From Utricularia gibba (lineage: Eukaryota; Streptophyta; Magnoliopsida; Lamiales; Lentibulariaceae), in NCBI GenBank assembly GCA_002189035.1, contig NEEC01000024.1:124001-188000 (forward strand): 64,000 nt of DNA. The letters are read 5' to 3'. This document shows, piece by piece, positions 42,895-55,400 of this stretch (position 1 is the first letter of the stretch; each line of letters begins with the position of its first letter). Position numbers and translations under genes: made by a program. The notes beneath the pieces were generated by a model. That model was not told the origin of the DNA. It did not search any database and saw nothing but the letters and a program-made list of their open reading frames with translations.

Positions 42895-43117
42895 AGATTT
42901 AAAGGTCGTCAAAGAGTACATGTCTAGAGTATTTATATTCTAGAATTGGGGTACAACATTACAAAGCCCAAACTAAATTACAAGGAAAGTCCTAGCAAGT
43001 GCAAGAACACACATGAAGAATGGGGAGATGTTTTGGGATATAAGGTAGATGTAGACTCCAATAGTTGAACTCCTTTAATAAAAATACTTCAGGCCCAATG
43101 TTGATTCCAATAGTGTT
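42895..43117 (-). mobile_element. CRM-like LTR fragment and end of pol tail (minus strand)
   Basis: Read on the minus strand, ...TGTAATGTTGTACCCCAATTC and TATAAATACTCTAGACATGT match the CRM-like LTR at 51330-51385 (TATA box included). It is the start of the 3' LTR of the minus-strand element at 43451-45515, cut off at about 42895 by the Tat LTR. The solo LTR at 43123-43445 separates it from its element. Confidence 0.7.
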
Positions 43118-43450
43118 GAGAATGTTGATGCAAGAAAGATAGAGTCTTGGGAAGTAACAAAAAGGTAATGCTTATGAGATCACCTTGGATGAAAAACAAC
43201 TCATGAATAATAAAAATGACCGAAAACCTAGTTGACACGCATTCCTAGTAGGCTTTATATATACCCAATACTTAAGTTACCCAACAGTGGGCCACAATCA
43301 TTGAAAACACACAAAAAGCTCAACAACTCGAACCCAACACTTCCATGCTCGAACCCAACTCCTTTTTATCTGAAACATGACATTATGACACAAGATTAAT
43401 GTTTCCAATCACCTTTAACCTTTGGATTGAGGCTGATCTCCAACAGAGAA
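43118..43450 (-). mobile_element. Copia solo LTR with 5-bp target-site duplication GAGAA
   Basis: Minus-strand LTR from 43445 (TGTTGGAGATCAGCC) to 43123 (...CTTGCATCAACA), 323 bases. It matches 59147-59466, 57909-58228 and, in reverse, 61637-61952. GAGAA stands on both sides (43118-43122 and 43446-43450). It splits the CRM-like pol tail: removing it restores collinearity with 51180-51260. It was therefore a full copia insertion reduced to one LTR by recombination. Confidence 0.9.
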
Positions 43451-45041
43451 GAGCATTGAGATTAGCTTCAACCATCTTGTTCTTACTTTTTGTAATTGGT
43501 CCCGATGGAATGAACTTTGTTTTTAATGTGTTCACTTGCACATCATCCTCATCATTCTTTACATACTCTTCATTAGCTTCCTAGGGCTCATCATCACCCC
43601 CCCCCCCCTTCTTTAGGAAGATTCATTCCTTAATCTGTATTTATTTGGAAAAGAGACAAATCAGCAACATTGAAAGTTGAATGAACATAATACTCACCTG
43701 GTAAATCTAGCTTGTATGCATTATCATTCACACGCTCAACAACTTGGAAAGGGCCATCTCCACAAGGTAGGAGTTTTGACTTCCTCTTGGTTGGAAATCT
43801 CTCTTTCCTGAGATGAAGGCAAACCCAATCTCCAGGTTCAAATACAACTTTGCGTCTACCCTTTTTTGCTACTGATGCATACTTTGTGTTGTTGGATTCA
43901 ATCTGTTGTTTCACCTTCTCATGCAATCTTCTGATTGCTTCAGCTCTCTTCTTGCCATCTAAATCAACTTTCTCATCACAAAGCAAAGGTATAAGAGGAT
44001 TAAAGCCAATGATGGAAGCAAATCCAAGAATTCTTGCATCAAGATTGGCTAATAGAGTGTGTCTCCGAGATAAAGCATCAGTAACCACATTCTCTTTACC
44101 TTTCTTGTATTTGATCACATATGGGAATGTGTCAATGAATTCCACCCACTTAACATGTCTTCTATTCAACTTTCATTGAGCCTTCAAATGTTTGAGAGAC
44201 TTATGATCATTGTGTATCACGAACTTCTTTGGCCACAAGTAGTGCTGCCATGTCTCCAAAGCTCTAACCAATACATACAACTCTTTTGTCATATGTTGGA
44301 TACTTGAGGGTGGCACCATGAAGCTTCTCACTAAAATAAGTAAGTGGACGTCCATTTTACATCAATACAGCATCAATGCCTAGACCTAATGCATCACATT
44401 TAATTTCAAAAGTATCAGAAAAATTTAGAAGTGATGGAGAGGTGTTGAGCAAAGCTTATCCTTGAGTTCCTACTCGTCTCCCCAATGAAATGCATGATTT
44501 TTCTTAATCAATTGAATAAGGGGTGCTGCTATAGAGCTAAAGTCCTTAACAAACCGTATATAGAAACTTGCTAACCCATGGAAACTTCTAACTTCACCAA
44601 CTGATGTAGGTGTTGGCCATTCTTTGATTGCTCTCACTTTCTCTTCATCAACAGCTACTTCTGCATCACTTACAACATATCCAAGAAAACAGACACTATT
44701 TGTGCAACATGCACATTTCTTAATATTAGCAAACAACTTTTGTTTTCTAAGAGTATCTAACACATTCTTCAAATGTCCTCTTGCTATAGATCAGAATATT
44801 ATTAAAATAAAAAAACTACAAATCTACCTATAAAAGGCCTAAGAACATGATTGATCAATCTCATAAAGGTGCTAGGAGCATTAATTAATCCAAAAGACAT
44901 AACAACCCACTCATACAAAAGAAAGAAAAGAGAATAAAGTGAAAGAACAAAGAAACACACGCAAGGTTTAGCACTCAATCCCCAAGCTTCAAGTCCTTGA
45001 TGCTCTGTAATATCATCATGCTTGACCTCATGGCACCTCAA
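43451..45041 (-). pseudogene. CRM-like gypsy pol, minus strand, multiply deleted
   Basis: From high to low coordinate: RT from about 44930 ([20 protein letters not shown]), [20 protein letters not shown] (about 44690), RNase H ([20 protein letters not shown]), then [20 protein letters not shown] and GKENVVTDALSRRHTLLANL. This joins directly to the integrase C-terminus (ADAIRRL-like [39 protein letters not shown]) and the pol tail at 43630-43451. The catalytic integrase core is missing, as is RT upstream of FGL. The frame 44169-43630 is open across the RNase H/integrase joint. Stops and frame breaks occur elsewhere (e.g. near 44170, 44356 and 44460). Confidence 0.8.
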
Positions 45042-45515
45042 GAATTAATCACTTTCAGATTGGTATTGATTATGGTGTTATGATGGGGTTAGGTGAGGGT
45101 GGCAGTGTTAATTGTCTCAAGATAGGGACAAAGGGGGATTGGTTGAATTATGTTGGTTGCTTGTTGCAATAGATAAATAGGAGTGATGTACAACAAGGTA
45201 AGAACAGATGAAAACAGAGGAATGAGCACTAAACAGATGAAAACAGATGAATTATGTTGGTTGCTTGCTTGTGAAATTGTAGAAATACAGGAATGTGCAA
45301 TCAACAATGAGAATAGTCAAATGGAATGACAGGGACAAGTAAATGACAGGGGATGGGGATTGAAGATAAGGAAAATAAAAATAAAGTAGTTGCTTGGTGC
45401 AATAGAAAAAGTAGAGAGGTGGGTCGAGTCACAAGGAAACACATACAATAGAGGATGATAGTGACAGGTGGTAAATGTTCACCTTCATACTCCTTCTCTT
45501 TTTACACCCTTGAAG
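45042..45515 (-). other. CRM-like untranslated leader, minus strand
   Basis: Reverse complement of 48880-49380 and 51890-52410 (e.g. GGAGTRTGAAGGTGAACATY near the start, and CTCACCTAACYCCATCAT). It belongs to the element to its left. gag, protease and the beginning of RT between leader and RT are deleted. A segment with GATGAAAACAGA is locally duplicated near 45205-45250. Confidence 0.7.
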
Positions 45516-45529
45516 TTGATATTAAAGGT

Positions 45530-45965
45530 GATGAGATCATGGATGCTACAAATTATCCCATTGAAGATAAAGTCCACCAGATTAATAATCCTCCTTTGAT
45601 TTCAGTTGGGCCAATCAGTAGATCAATAGCAAGAAAGAATCAAGAAGTGCTTAAGAGCTTATGGGCCAATCAACCAAGATATGATGTGTTTGGCATGGAA
45701 TTCAACCTTCTCAAAGTAGATCAACTTGATTAGATAAGGGCCATTATGATGAGATCATGAATGCTACATATTATCCCATTGAAAATAAAGTACACCAGAT
45801 TAATAATCCTCTATTGATTTCAGTTGGGCCAATCACTAGATCAAAAGCAAGAAGGAATCACGAAGTACTTAAGAGCTTATGCCCAATCAACCAAGCTATG
45901 AGGTATTGGGTTGGAATTCAACATTCTCAAAATGCATCAACTTGATTAGAGAAGGCCCATTACTA
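45530..45965 (+). repeat. Tandem duplication, 218-base period, two copies of the CRM-like pol tail
   Basis: GATGAGATCAT starts at 45530 and again at 45748. Both units continue through GGGCCAATCA and end ...ATCAACTTGATTAGA. Each encodes the pol C-terminus (ISVGPISRSIARKNQEVLKS in unit 1 and the matching segment in unit 2), i.e. the end of a CRM-like polyprotein without the rest. The units differ at scattered positions. LTR sequence follows unit 2. Confidence 0.85.
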
Positions 45966-46303
45966 CCAAATACATTATTATTACTACTTTTCCTCTAATA
46001 AGGCCCAATCCTTCATCTATTTAAGAAGCCCTTACTCATGTTTTGGACAACTTTGATTGTAATCACTTTTGAGAGCTATTCTCCTTCCTTGAGTTCTTGT
46101 AGAACTTAGACTTATCAAGCCTTGCTTGTGGTGTCTAGTGTGTGGTTTATCACTCCCAATTCCTTCCTTGATTCTGTGAGTGTGGTACCATTTCATAGCT
46201 TGGTTTCCAAGGATCTTTCAATCCCTGAGGGTCAACTTGGGATTGCTTCTTTTCAACCAAGATCTGGTTTGCCAATCACTTGTTGATTTATGGGTCGTAT
46301 CAG
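45966..46303 (+). mobile_element. CRM-like LTR, copy B
   Basis: Lies between the pol tail units and a PBS, so it acts as 3' LTR of the tail fragment and 5' LTR of copy B. A TATA-like tatttaag lies near 46017. Its layout resembles 51286-51665 (CTTATCAAGC, CTTGTGGTGTCTAG, CCCTGAGGGTCAACTTGGG against CTTGAGGGTAGACTTGGG), but it is clearly diverged, so B is an older or different subfamily. Confidence 0.65.
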
Positions 46304-46304
46304 G

Positions 46305-46317
46305 TGGTTTCAGAGCC
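46305..46317 (+). other. Primer-binding site, copy B
   Basis: TGGTTTCAGAGCC, one change from the initiator tRNA-Met site TGGTATCAGAGCC, directly after the LTR end. Confidence 0.75.
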
Positions 46318-46989
46318 AATTTTTCTCTTGTTCATATCCTATCTATCTGGTTGTGGTTTCGTTCTAAAAAAAAACCAAAAACTAGTGCAGATCTATCTTG
46401 ATTTGTTTATCTTTTCTTTTAGTCATCTCTTCTTCTGAAAGGAAAAACCAAGGGGGTTTCTTATCTTTGTCTCTTCCATCCTTTTCTTCTGCATTGCTGC
46501 AAAAAGAAAAAAAAACGTATTGAAGGGAGAAAGAAGGTTAGCAGGTGAATTTTCAACTTTTCACACACAAGAAAAGTCAAAAAAAGAAGTTAGTCATTTG
46601 AATCAAAATATTTACCTAACAAACGAAAAGTCAATATTGTACAACTTTGTCTATTGTCACACTTATATTTCATTTTAACTCTTTTCAATGATCTACCTAC
46701 CTCTTTTGTGTCAATCACAACAAGTTACACTCTATCCTTCCATTCCTACTCTTACTTATTCATAATTACTATTACCATCACCACGTCCTATATTGCTCAT
46801 TTTCTTTATCCCACTCATTACCCTAGCCACTCTTATCTCTTTGAACCACACTTAGATTGATCATTTAAGGTTTATTGAGTCTTAAAGTTCAAGAGGATTT
46901 GGTTTGGAAATTCTCTCTTTCTTTTACTTCTATCTTTCTGTTGTTGTTCTCTCTGCTTCTTTTTGTCTACACTTTTCTTTTGTAGTAGG
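46318..46989 (+). other. Untranslated leader, copy B
   Basis: About 670 bases without a gene, containing A-runs and the stretch matched at 34755-34975. It precedes the gag start at 46990. Confidence 0.65.
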
Positions 46990-48160
46990 ATGTCAAGCTC
47001 TAATAACCCTGCAAAAGAATCAAATGTTATGGATGTTCGTTTCGTATTTAATGCAATGCAAAGTGAGTTCAGGAGACTGCAAAGAAGCATGGAGCAAATC
47101 CACATCAAACTAGAATAACATGATGAGTCTCTCAAGAACATCAAAAAGCAAGAATAGGACAGTGTCTCCTATGGAAGAACAAGAGTTCCAACACACGACA
47201 GCAGAAGGAATTCTCAACTAGAAAAAGATTCGGAATCTGAGGCTGAAGAGGCAAAGCATGGTGAACAAAGTAGAAACAATAACAACATCCCTGATGAGTA
47301 TGATTCATCTGGTGGTGATGATATAGAACGAAGATCTCAAAGAAATTGGAGGCAAAATCGTGGTGTGAGATATGATGAAAGACCAAGGGTAGACACACAC
47401 ATGAATACAATAAATTTGATAACATCAAGATGAAAATCCCTTCTTTTCAAGGGAAAAACGATCCAAATGCCTACTTGGAATGGGAGATTCGTGTGGAGCA
47501 TGTGTTTGATTGTCACAACTATTCTGAAGCCAAGAAGATCAAACTTACTGTTGTTGAGTTTACAGATTATGCCATAACTTGGTGGGATAAAGTAGTACTC
47601 AACAGAAGACGAAATGATGAAGAACCAATTCGCACTTGGGCTGAAATGAAGAGGATCATAAGAAAAAGATTCATTCCCGGCCACTATCAAAGAGATCAAC
47701 ACCAAAACTTGCAAAATCTCACCCAAAGGAGCAAAACCGTAGAAGAATATTGGCAAGAAATGGAGGTGTTAATGAGTCGAGCCAATATAATAGAGGATAG
47801 GGAAGCTACAATGGCAAGATTCCTTTATGGTTTAAACAAGGAAATTTCTCAAGTGGTCGAGTTGCAACACTATGTTAAGATTGAAGACATGTTGCACGTT
47901 GCAATAAAGATTGAGAAGCAACTAAAGTCTAAGGGACAACATAGAGACCATCCAAAACCTTCTACCTCGTGGAATGTTGCTGGAAGTAAGGAGAAGAAAC
48001 CAAATTATCCTTCATTTGGGAAATCAACCAAGTTTGGACCGATGAAAGAGGGCACTTAAGATACTAAAAACCAGGAAAGAGGATTTAAGTCTTCTGGACA
48101 AACACGAAATATCAAGTGTTTCAAATGTCTTGGCCATGGTCATATTGCTTCAAAATGCCC
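46990..48160 (+). pseudogene. CRM-like gag, copy B
   Basis: Start chosen at ATG 46990 (MSSSNNPAKESN), the equivalent of [10 protein letters not shown] in copies C1/C2. N-terminal FVFNAMQSEFRRLQRSMEQI, then stops (TAA about 47116, TAG about 47156) and a frame change at about 47420. The Retrotrans_gag core is intact from 47430: KIPSFQGKNDPNAYLEWEIR, FTDYAITWWDKVVLNRRRND, RKRFIPGHYQRDQHQNLQNL, REATMARFLYGLNKEISQVV. TAA at 48057-48059 precedes the zinc knuckle CFKCLGHGHIASKC (about 48119-48160). Gag would form the particle. Confidence 0.8.
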
Positions 48161-48682
48161 AAACAAGAGGACCATGATTCTAAGGGACTCTGGAGATGTT
48201 GAATCTGAAGTTCAGTGTGAAAGTGGTAGTGAAGTACAGGAGATAGATGATGGGGAACAACAACTTGTCATTGCTGAAAGTTTGGTAGCAAGAAGGACTT
48301 TAGCCATGGATGCTAAGCCAATGAAGGAGCAACGAGAAAACTTATTCCATACACGTTGCTTTGTGAATGGGAAAGTTTGTAGCCTAATAATTGATGGAGG
48401 CAGTTGTACAAACGTTGCTAATACTTTCATGGTGGATAAACTCCATCTTCCTACTCTTAAACATTCAAATCCCTTCAGGCTTCAATGGTTGAACGAAGGG
48501 AGTGAAGTAAAGATCAATAAGTAAGTTCTTGTTGCTTTCCAAATTGGAAAGTATCAGGATGAGGTTCTTTGTGATGTAGTATCCATGCATCCAAAAGACA
48601 TACTCTTGGGAAGGCTGTGGCAATACGATAGGAAGGTGATTCATGATGGCTATACTAACAAGTATCATGATGAGGTTCTTTG
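48161..48682 (+). pseudogene. CRM-like protease, copy B, cut off
   Basis: [20 protein letters not shown] holds the retropepsin loop (DGGS, usual for this lineage). WLNEGSEVKINK is followed by TAA at 48522-48524, then [20 protein letters not shown] in frame, and the block breaks off at about 48682, where the leader of the next copy begins (GTTTGAGTTCTTCCATTC, as at 51714). Confidence 0.8.
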
Positions 48683-49456
48683 TTTGAGTTCTTCCATTCT
48701 TGCCTATTCAAAAAAAAAAAAAAAAAAAAAGAAACGTTCAAGCCAAGTCCTTCTTAGTACTTTTGGCTTTAGCACAAAGAAAAAAAAAAAAGGGTTCACA
48801 GAAAGTTGATTGAGAAGGAGCTCGAAATTGAGTGTCAATTGAATAGCAAGAGTACATTGAATATCATTCTCAAGTGTGTAAGAGTATAAGGAGTGTGAAG
48901 GTGAACATCCATCACCCATCACTATCATCCATTATTGTGTATGTTTTTTTTTGTGACCCATCTCTCTACTTTTCCCATTCCACAAAGCAACAACTTTATT
49001 GTTGTTTTTCTTATCTTCAATTTCCATCCCCTGTCATTTACGTGTCCCCACCCTTCCATTTGACTATTCTCTTTGTTGATTGTCCATTCCTGTATTTCTA
49101 CAGTTTAGCAAGCATCACATTTCGTGTGTAGTACTCTATTCTCTGATTTCATCTGTTGTTACCTTGTTATCCATCCCTCCTATTTATCTACTCCAACAAT
49201 CAACCAATTTCATTTAAAAACAATTCCCTTTGTGTCCATCATGAGATTATTACCACTGCCACCCTCACCTAACTCCATCATAATATCATAGTCAATACCA
49301 ATCTGGAAGTGATTAGTTCTTAAGGTGCCATGAGGTAAAGCATGATGATGTTATGGAGTGCATCAAGGACTTGAAGTTTGAGGATTGAATGGAGTGCCAT
49401 AGTGTGTAGGACTCTTACCTTCTTTGCTGCTCGTTTTCTTTTGTCCTGTATTTAGG
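48683..49456 (+). other. Untranslated leader, copy C1
   Basis: Closely matches 51715-52499, including an A-run (48711-48730), a second A-run (about 48779-48791) and pyrimidine-rich stretches. No gene is seen. The LTR and PBS that should precede it are absent, because copy B's protease joins at 48682. Confidence 0.7.
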
Positions 49457-50640
49457 ATGTCAAATTCCAGAAGTGAGCATGAAAAGGATGACTCACCGGA
49501 TGAGAGGTTCACTTTGAAAGCTATGCAACAGGAATTCACAAGATTGCATCGCATTCTGGAAAACATAAATGTCAGGCTTGATGAACACGAAAATTCTTTG
49601 CAAAATGTTGCAAGAGCACGAAGACAAGATAATTATGCTGCTGGAAGGGGTCGAGGCAGTCAAATGCATCAACGCATCAACACTAAACATGACGTAAGTG
49701 ATCAACGAAGTGCAAGGACTGTTGGAAGAAGAGATCGAATCCTGAATACTGATGAAGAAGATGACTACATTGAACATAGTGAAAATGATTTTGTGCATGG
49801 GGATACAAGAAGATTTTGAGATCAGGGAGGTAGGAGAGATGGAGGAAGAATTGGAAAAGATGTTAACAACATCAAGATGAAGATACCTCAATTTCAAGGA
49901 AAGAATGATCCAGATGCATATCTCCAGTGGGAAACAAGAGTAGAACATGTCTTTGATTGCAACAATTTTTTTGAAGAAAAGAAAATCAGATTGGCCTCCA
50001 TGGAATTTAGTGACTATGCTGTAATTTGGTGGGATCAATTGGTAGCTAAAAGAAGGATTGACTCTGAAGAACCAATTCATACTTGGGCCGAGATGAAAAG
50101 AGTTATGAGGAGGCGGTTTGTTCTAAACCATTACCAAAGAGATGTTTATCAACGTTTGCAAAATCTCAAGCAGGGCTCAAGGCCAGTGGAGGAATATTGG
50201 CAGGAAATGGAGATCTTAATGATTAGAGCTCATGTTCATGAAAATAGGGAAGCAACTATGGCTAGGTTTCTTTATGGGATGAATAAGGAGATTTCAAATA
50301 TTGTGGAGATTCATAACTACATTGAGATGGAGGACATGATTCATATGGCCACAAAAGTTGAGAAACAACTCTCTAACAAGAGTTTTGCTCGAGATTTCAA
50401 CAAGAGACCTCCTGGTTCGAGATTTGGAGGCACCAAAGAGTTACTGGAGAGAAATAAGGGGAAGTTATCCAAAGAAAACTTGAAATTCGACATCCCATCA
50501 AGTTCCAAGCATGGGGAGCGAATACCACCTCCATAGGGCACTACAAGGAACATAAAATGTTTCAAATGTTTGGGGCATGGACATATTGCTTCTGAATGTC
50601 CAAATAAACGAGCAATGGTGATAAGAGGCAATGGAGAAGT
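49457..50640 (+). pseudogene. CRM-like gag, copy C1
   Basis: Start ATG 49457 ([12 protein letters not shown]). N-terminal coiled region ([20 protein letters not shown]), then after TGA at 49817-49819 the core: KIPQFQGKNDPDAYLQWETR, FSDYAVIWWDQLVAKRRIDS, RRRFVLNHYQRDVYQRLQNL, REATMARFLYGMNKEISNIV. A TAG at 50534-50536 precedes the zinc knuckle CFKCLGHGHIASEC (about 50559-50600). The two stops and the frame change near 50725 are the only defects, so this is the most complete CRM-like gag in the window. Confidence 0.85.
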
Positions 50641-51285
50641 GGTTAGTGAAGATGAGGATGATCTGGTGGAGACCGAAGCTGAATTGAGTGATGAGGATGA
50701 ATTGCCTGTTCTGGAGAAATCTTAGTCACTCGAAGAACACTTAACATTGGACTGAAGGATAATGATGAGCAAAGGGAAAACTTGTTTCAAACACGATGCT
50801 TTGTTAATGGGAAAGTTTGTAGCCTGATTATTGATGGAGGTAGTTGCACTAATGTTGCCAGCAACATCTTGGTGGAGAAATTGGGACTACCAACCATGAG
50901 GCACTCTAAGCCTTACAATTTGCAGTGGTTCAATGAGGGAAGTGAAGTGAAGGTTACCAAACAAGTGCTTGTGACGTTTTCCATAGGGAGATATGAAGAT
51001 GAAGTCTTATGTGATGTTGTCACTATGCATGCAAGTCATATTCTTCTTGGGAGGCCTTGTGATGAACCCCAGGAAGATAATGAAGTGTATTTGAAGAATG
51101 ATGAGGAGTTTGTTCAAGTGAACAAATTAGAAAGAAAGATGATTCCACCAGGACCAATGACTAGGAGCAAGACAAAGATGGTTGAAGATACACTTAAGGG
51201 TCTACTCAATACCATTGGAATCAAACATGGGCTTGAAGACATCCCATCAAAAGAGCTCAACTACTTGAAGATAGACTTAACTTAG
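50641..51285 (+). pseudogene. CRM-like protease joined to pol tail, copy C1
   Basis: After a frame change near 50725, the protease reads [40 protein letters not shown] and SHILLGRP. At about 51058 it passes straight into the pol C-terminus (NDEEFVQVNKLERKMIPPGP, TRSKTKMVEDTLKGLLNTIG). RT, RNase H and integrase (about 3 kb) are deleted, yet the frame 50782-51285 stays open over the joint (167 codons). The LTR follows. Confidence 0.8.
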
Positions 51286-51665
51286 AGCATTGGGCTTGTT
51301 AGACTTTTCTATTTCATTTAGTTTGGACTATGTAATGTAAGAGCCCAATTCTAAAGTATAAATACTCTAGAGATGTACTAATTTAGCATCTTTGGTCATT
51401 TTATGTATCTTGTGAGGATTCCCCTCTCATTTGAGTGCTTGAACACTCTTAACTTATCAAGCTTTGAGCTTGTGGCGTTCTAGGATTATCACTTCCAATC
51501 AATCTCTCTTTTCTGAAGTGTGGCTCCTAATTTTCTTTGTTTCGAAGTCTGGTTGCAAGAGATTTATTCTCTTGAGGGTAGACTTGGGTGGGTTCTCTTC
51601 TAAGCTTCAAAATCACCTCTTTTTTGTGGGTTGCTAATCTCTATAGATTAGAGGGTCACATCATT
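51286..51665 (+). mobile_element. CRM-like LTR shared by copies C1 and C2
   Basis: TATA box tataaata at 51357-51364. Ends just before the PBS at 51667. It is the 3' LTR of C1 and the 5' LTR of C2, so the two copies form a head-to-tail pair with a common central LTR. Inverted parts of this LTR occur at 35893-36150 and 42895-43117. Confidence 0.8.
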
Positions 51666-51666
51666 T

Positions 51667-51678
51667 TGGTATCAGAGC
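51667..51678 (+). other. Primer-binding site, copy C2
   Basis: TGGTATCAGAGC, a perfect initiator tRNA-Met site. Confidence 0.85.
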
Positions 51679-52499
51679 TTTGGGTTCCTTATCCTTATTA
51701 TTATCCAGTTCTTGTTTGAGTTCTTCCATTCCTGCCTATTCAAAAAAAAAAAAAAAAAAAAAAATCGTTCAAGTTAAGTCCTTATTACTTTTGGCTTTAG
51801 TACAAAAAAAAAAAGGGAGGTTCACAGGAAGTTGATTGAAGAAGAGCTCGAAATTGAGTGTCAATTGAATAGCAAGAACACATTGAATATCATTTTCAAG
51901 TGTGCAAGAGGATAAGGAGTGTGAAGGTGAACATCCATTACCCATCACTATCATCCATTATTATGTATGTTTAAATTGTGGCCCACCTCTCTACTTTTCC
52001 CATTCCACCAACCAACCACTTTATTGTTGTTTTTCTTATCTTCAATTCCCATCCCCTGTCATTCACGTGTCCCCACCTTTCCATTTGACTATTCTCTTTG
52101 TTGATTGCCCATTCCTGTATATCTATAGTTTAGCAAGCAACACATTTCGTGTGTAGTGCTCTATTCTCTGATTTCATCTGTTCTTACCTTGTTGTCCATC
52201 CTTCCTATTTATCTATTCCAACAAGCAACCAATTTAATTTAAACACTTCCCTTTGTCTCCATCTTGAGACTATTAATACTGCCACCCTCACCTAACTCCA
52301 TCATTACACTATAATCAATACCAATCTGGAAGTGATTAATTCGTTAGATGCCATGAGAACAAGCATGATGACATTAAAGAGTGCATCAAGGACTTGAAGC
52401 TTGAGTATTGAGTGGTAAATCTTGTGTGTGTTTCTTTGTTCTTTTTAGTTTAGTCTATTTTCTTCGTTGCTGCTCGTTTTCTTTTGTCCAGTATTTAGG
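51679..52499 (+). other. Untranslated leader, copy C2
   Basis: About 820 bases, with A-runs at about 51743-51764 and 51806-51814 and pyrimidine-rich parts. It closely matches the C1 leader. No gene seen. Confidence 0.7.
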
Positions 52500-55400
52500 A
52501 TGTCAAATTCCAGAAGTGAGCATGAAAAGGATGACTCACCGGATGGGAGGTTCACTTTGATAGCTATGCAACAGGAGTTCACTAGATTGCATCGCATTCT
52601 GGAAAACATAAATGTCAGGCTTGATGAACACGAAAATTCTTTGCAAAATGTTGCAAGAGCACGAAGACAAGATAATTATGCTGCTGGAAGGGGTCGAGGT
52701 AGTCAATTGCATCAACGCATCAACACTGAACATGACTTAAGTGATCAACGAAGTGCAAGGACTGTTGGAAGAAGAGATCGAACCCTGAATACTGATGAAG
52801 AAGATGACTACATTGAACATAGTGAAAATGATTTTGATGAGCAAAGGGAGAACTTGTTTCAAACCCGATGCTTTGTTAATAGGAAAGTTTGCAGCCTGAT
52901 TATTGATGGAGGTAGTTGCACCAATGTTGCTAGCAACATCTTGGTGGAGAAATTGGGACTACCCACCGTGAGGCATCCTAAGCCTTACAATCTGCAGTGG
53001 TTCAATGAAGGAAGTGAGGTAAAGGTTACCAAACAAGTGCTTGTGACGTTTTCCATAGGGAGATATGAAGATGAAGTCCTATGTGATGTTGTTCCTATGC
53101 ATGCAAGCCATATTCTTCTTGGGAGACCTTGGGAATATGACAGAAGAGCATTTCATGATGGTTTCAAGAACAAATATTCCTTCAATTATAATGGACGCTC
53201 CATCACACTTGCTCCATTATCTCCAAAGGAGGCACATGAAGATCAAGTCAGAATTCTGAGTGATGCTAGAGGCCTTCATACTGATAATGGAAAGCACAAG
53301 GTGGTCGTTCGTAAGGGAGAAGAGATGAGTGAAAAAAAGATGCGAAAAAGTGGAGAAAAAAGAAGAGATGGCAAGGAATTGAGTGGAAAAAAGGATGAAA
53401 ATGAGCACAAAACAGAGAGTGAAAACATGAGAGTTTTAGGAATTGAGAGAAAGAATGAGAGTCTATTAGCAAGACCAAGTGAGATTAGACACTTACTTCA
53501 TGCTAGGCAACCATTCATTCTACTCATGTATAAGGATGAAGTTCCTACTTCACCTAACCATGCTTCATCCATTCCATCTTGTGTTGTGTCTCTCTTACAG
53601 GTATATGAAGATGTTTTTCCAGAAGAACTTCAAGGCTTACCTCCCCTTAGAGGGATTGAGCATCAAATTGACCTTGTCCCTGGAGCACAACTCCCAAACC
53701 GACCAGCATACCGAGCCAATCCAGAGGAGACGAAGGAAATACAAAAACAAGTTGAGGAATTGGTGTCTAAAGGATTTGTGCGTGAGAGCATGAGTCCTTG
53801 CTCGGTGCCGGTGTTATTGGTTCCAAAGTCTGATGGAACTTGGCGGATGTGCACTGATTGTCGCGCCATCAACAACATCACAATCAAGTATAGACATCCT
53901 ATCCCTAGACTTGAAGATATGCTTGATGAATTGCATGGTGCTTGTGTTTTTAGTAAGATTGATTTGAGAAGTGGATATCATCAGATTAGAATGAAGGAAG
54001 GTGATGAGTGGAAAACTGCTTTTAAAACTAAGTTTGGTTTGTATGAGTGGGTTGTTATCCCTTTTGGGTTAACCAATGCTCCTAGCACCTTTATGAGATT
54101 GATGAATCACGTTCTTAGGCCTTTTATAGGTAGATTTGTTGTTGTTTATTTTGATGATATTCTGATCTATAGTAAAAGTATTGAGGAACATGTAGGGCAT
54201 TTAAAAGATGTGTTAGATACTCTTAGAAAAGAGAAGTTGTTTGCTAATATCAAAAAGTGTGTCTTTTGCACAAATAGTGTCTCTTTTCTTGGATATGTTG
54301 TAAGTAATGCAGGAGTAGCTGTGGATGAAGAGAAAGTAAGAGCAATCAAAGAATGGCCAACACCTACATCAGTGGGTGAAGTTAGGAGTTTTCATGGTTT
54401 AGCAAGTTTCTATAGACGGTTTGTTAGGTACTTCAGTTCTATAGCAGCACCCCTCACCCAGTTGATCAAGAAAAATCATGCATTTCATTGGGGAGATGAG
54501 CAGGAACATGCTTTCAAACAACTCAAGAATAAGCTTTGCTCAACACCTCTCCTAGCACTTCCAAATTTTTCTGATACTTTTGAAATTGAATGTGATGCAT
54601 CAGGTTTAGGGATTGGTGCTGTGTTGATGCAAAAGGGACGTCCACTTGCTTATTTTAGTGAGAAGCTTCATGGTGCCACCCTCAACTATCCAACATATGA
54701 CAAAGAGTTGTATGCGTTGGTTAGAGCTTTGGAGACATGGCAGCACTACTTATGGCCTAAGGAGTTCGTGATACACACTGATCATGAGTCTCTCAAACAT
54801 TTGAAGGCTCAAGTAAAGCTGAATAGAAGACATGCTAAGTGGGTGGAATTCATTGACACATTCCCATATGTGATCAAATACAAGAAAGGTAAGGAGAATG
54901 TGGTTGCTGATGCTTTATCTCGAAGGTACACTCTCTTAGCCAATCTTGATGCAAGAATTCTTGGATTTGCTTCCATCATTGACTTATATGTTCATGATCA
55001 CGATTTTGGGGATATTTATAAGGCATGTGAACTTGCTACATCTGGACTATTCTTAAGGAAAGATGGTTTTCTTTATAGGAAAGATAGGCTGTGCATTCCT
55101 TCTTGCTCCATACGTGATTTGATTGATAGAGAAGCTCATGGTGGGGGACTAATGGGACATTTTGGTGTTAAAAAGACTCTTAATACTCTCACCCAACATT
55201 TCTTTTGGCCACACATGAGAAGGGATGTTGAAAGAATTTGTTCTAGATGTATCTCTTGTAGGAAGGCTAAATCAACCACTGCCCCTAATGGTTTGTATAC
55301 TCCACTCCCTACTCCTTCCCAACCATGGGTGGACATTTCTATGGACTTTGTTTTAGGCTTACCTCGTACCCAAAGGGGTAGAGATTCAATTTTCGTTGTT

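Noticed and set aside
43592-43612. C-run read as the polypurine tract of the minus gypsy element
   Set aside because: Coding sequence of the pol tail continues on its far side (matching 51061-51200), so it is a local homopolymer within the tail.
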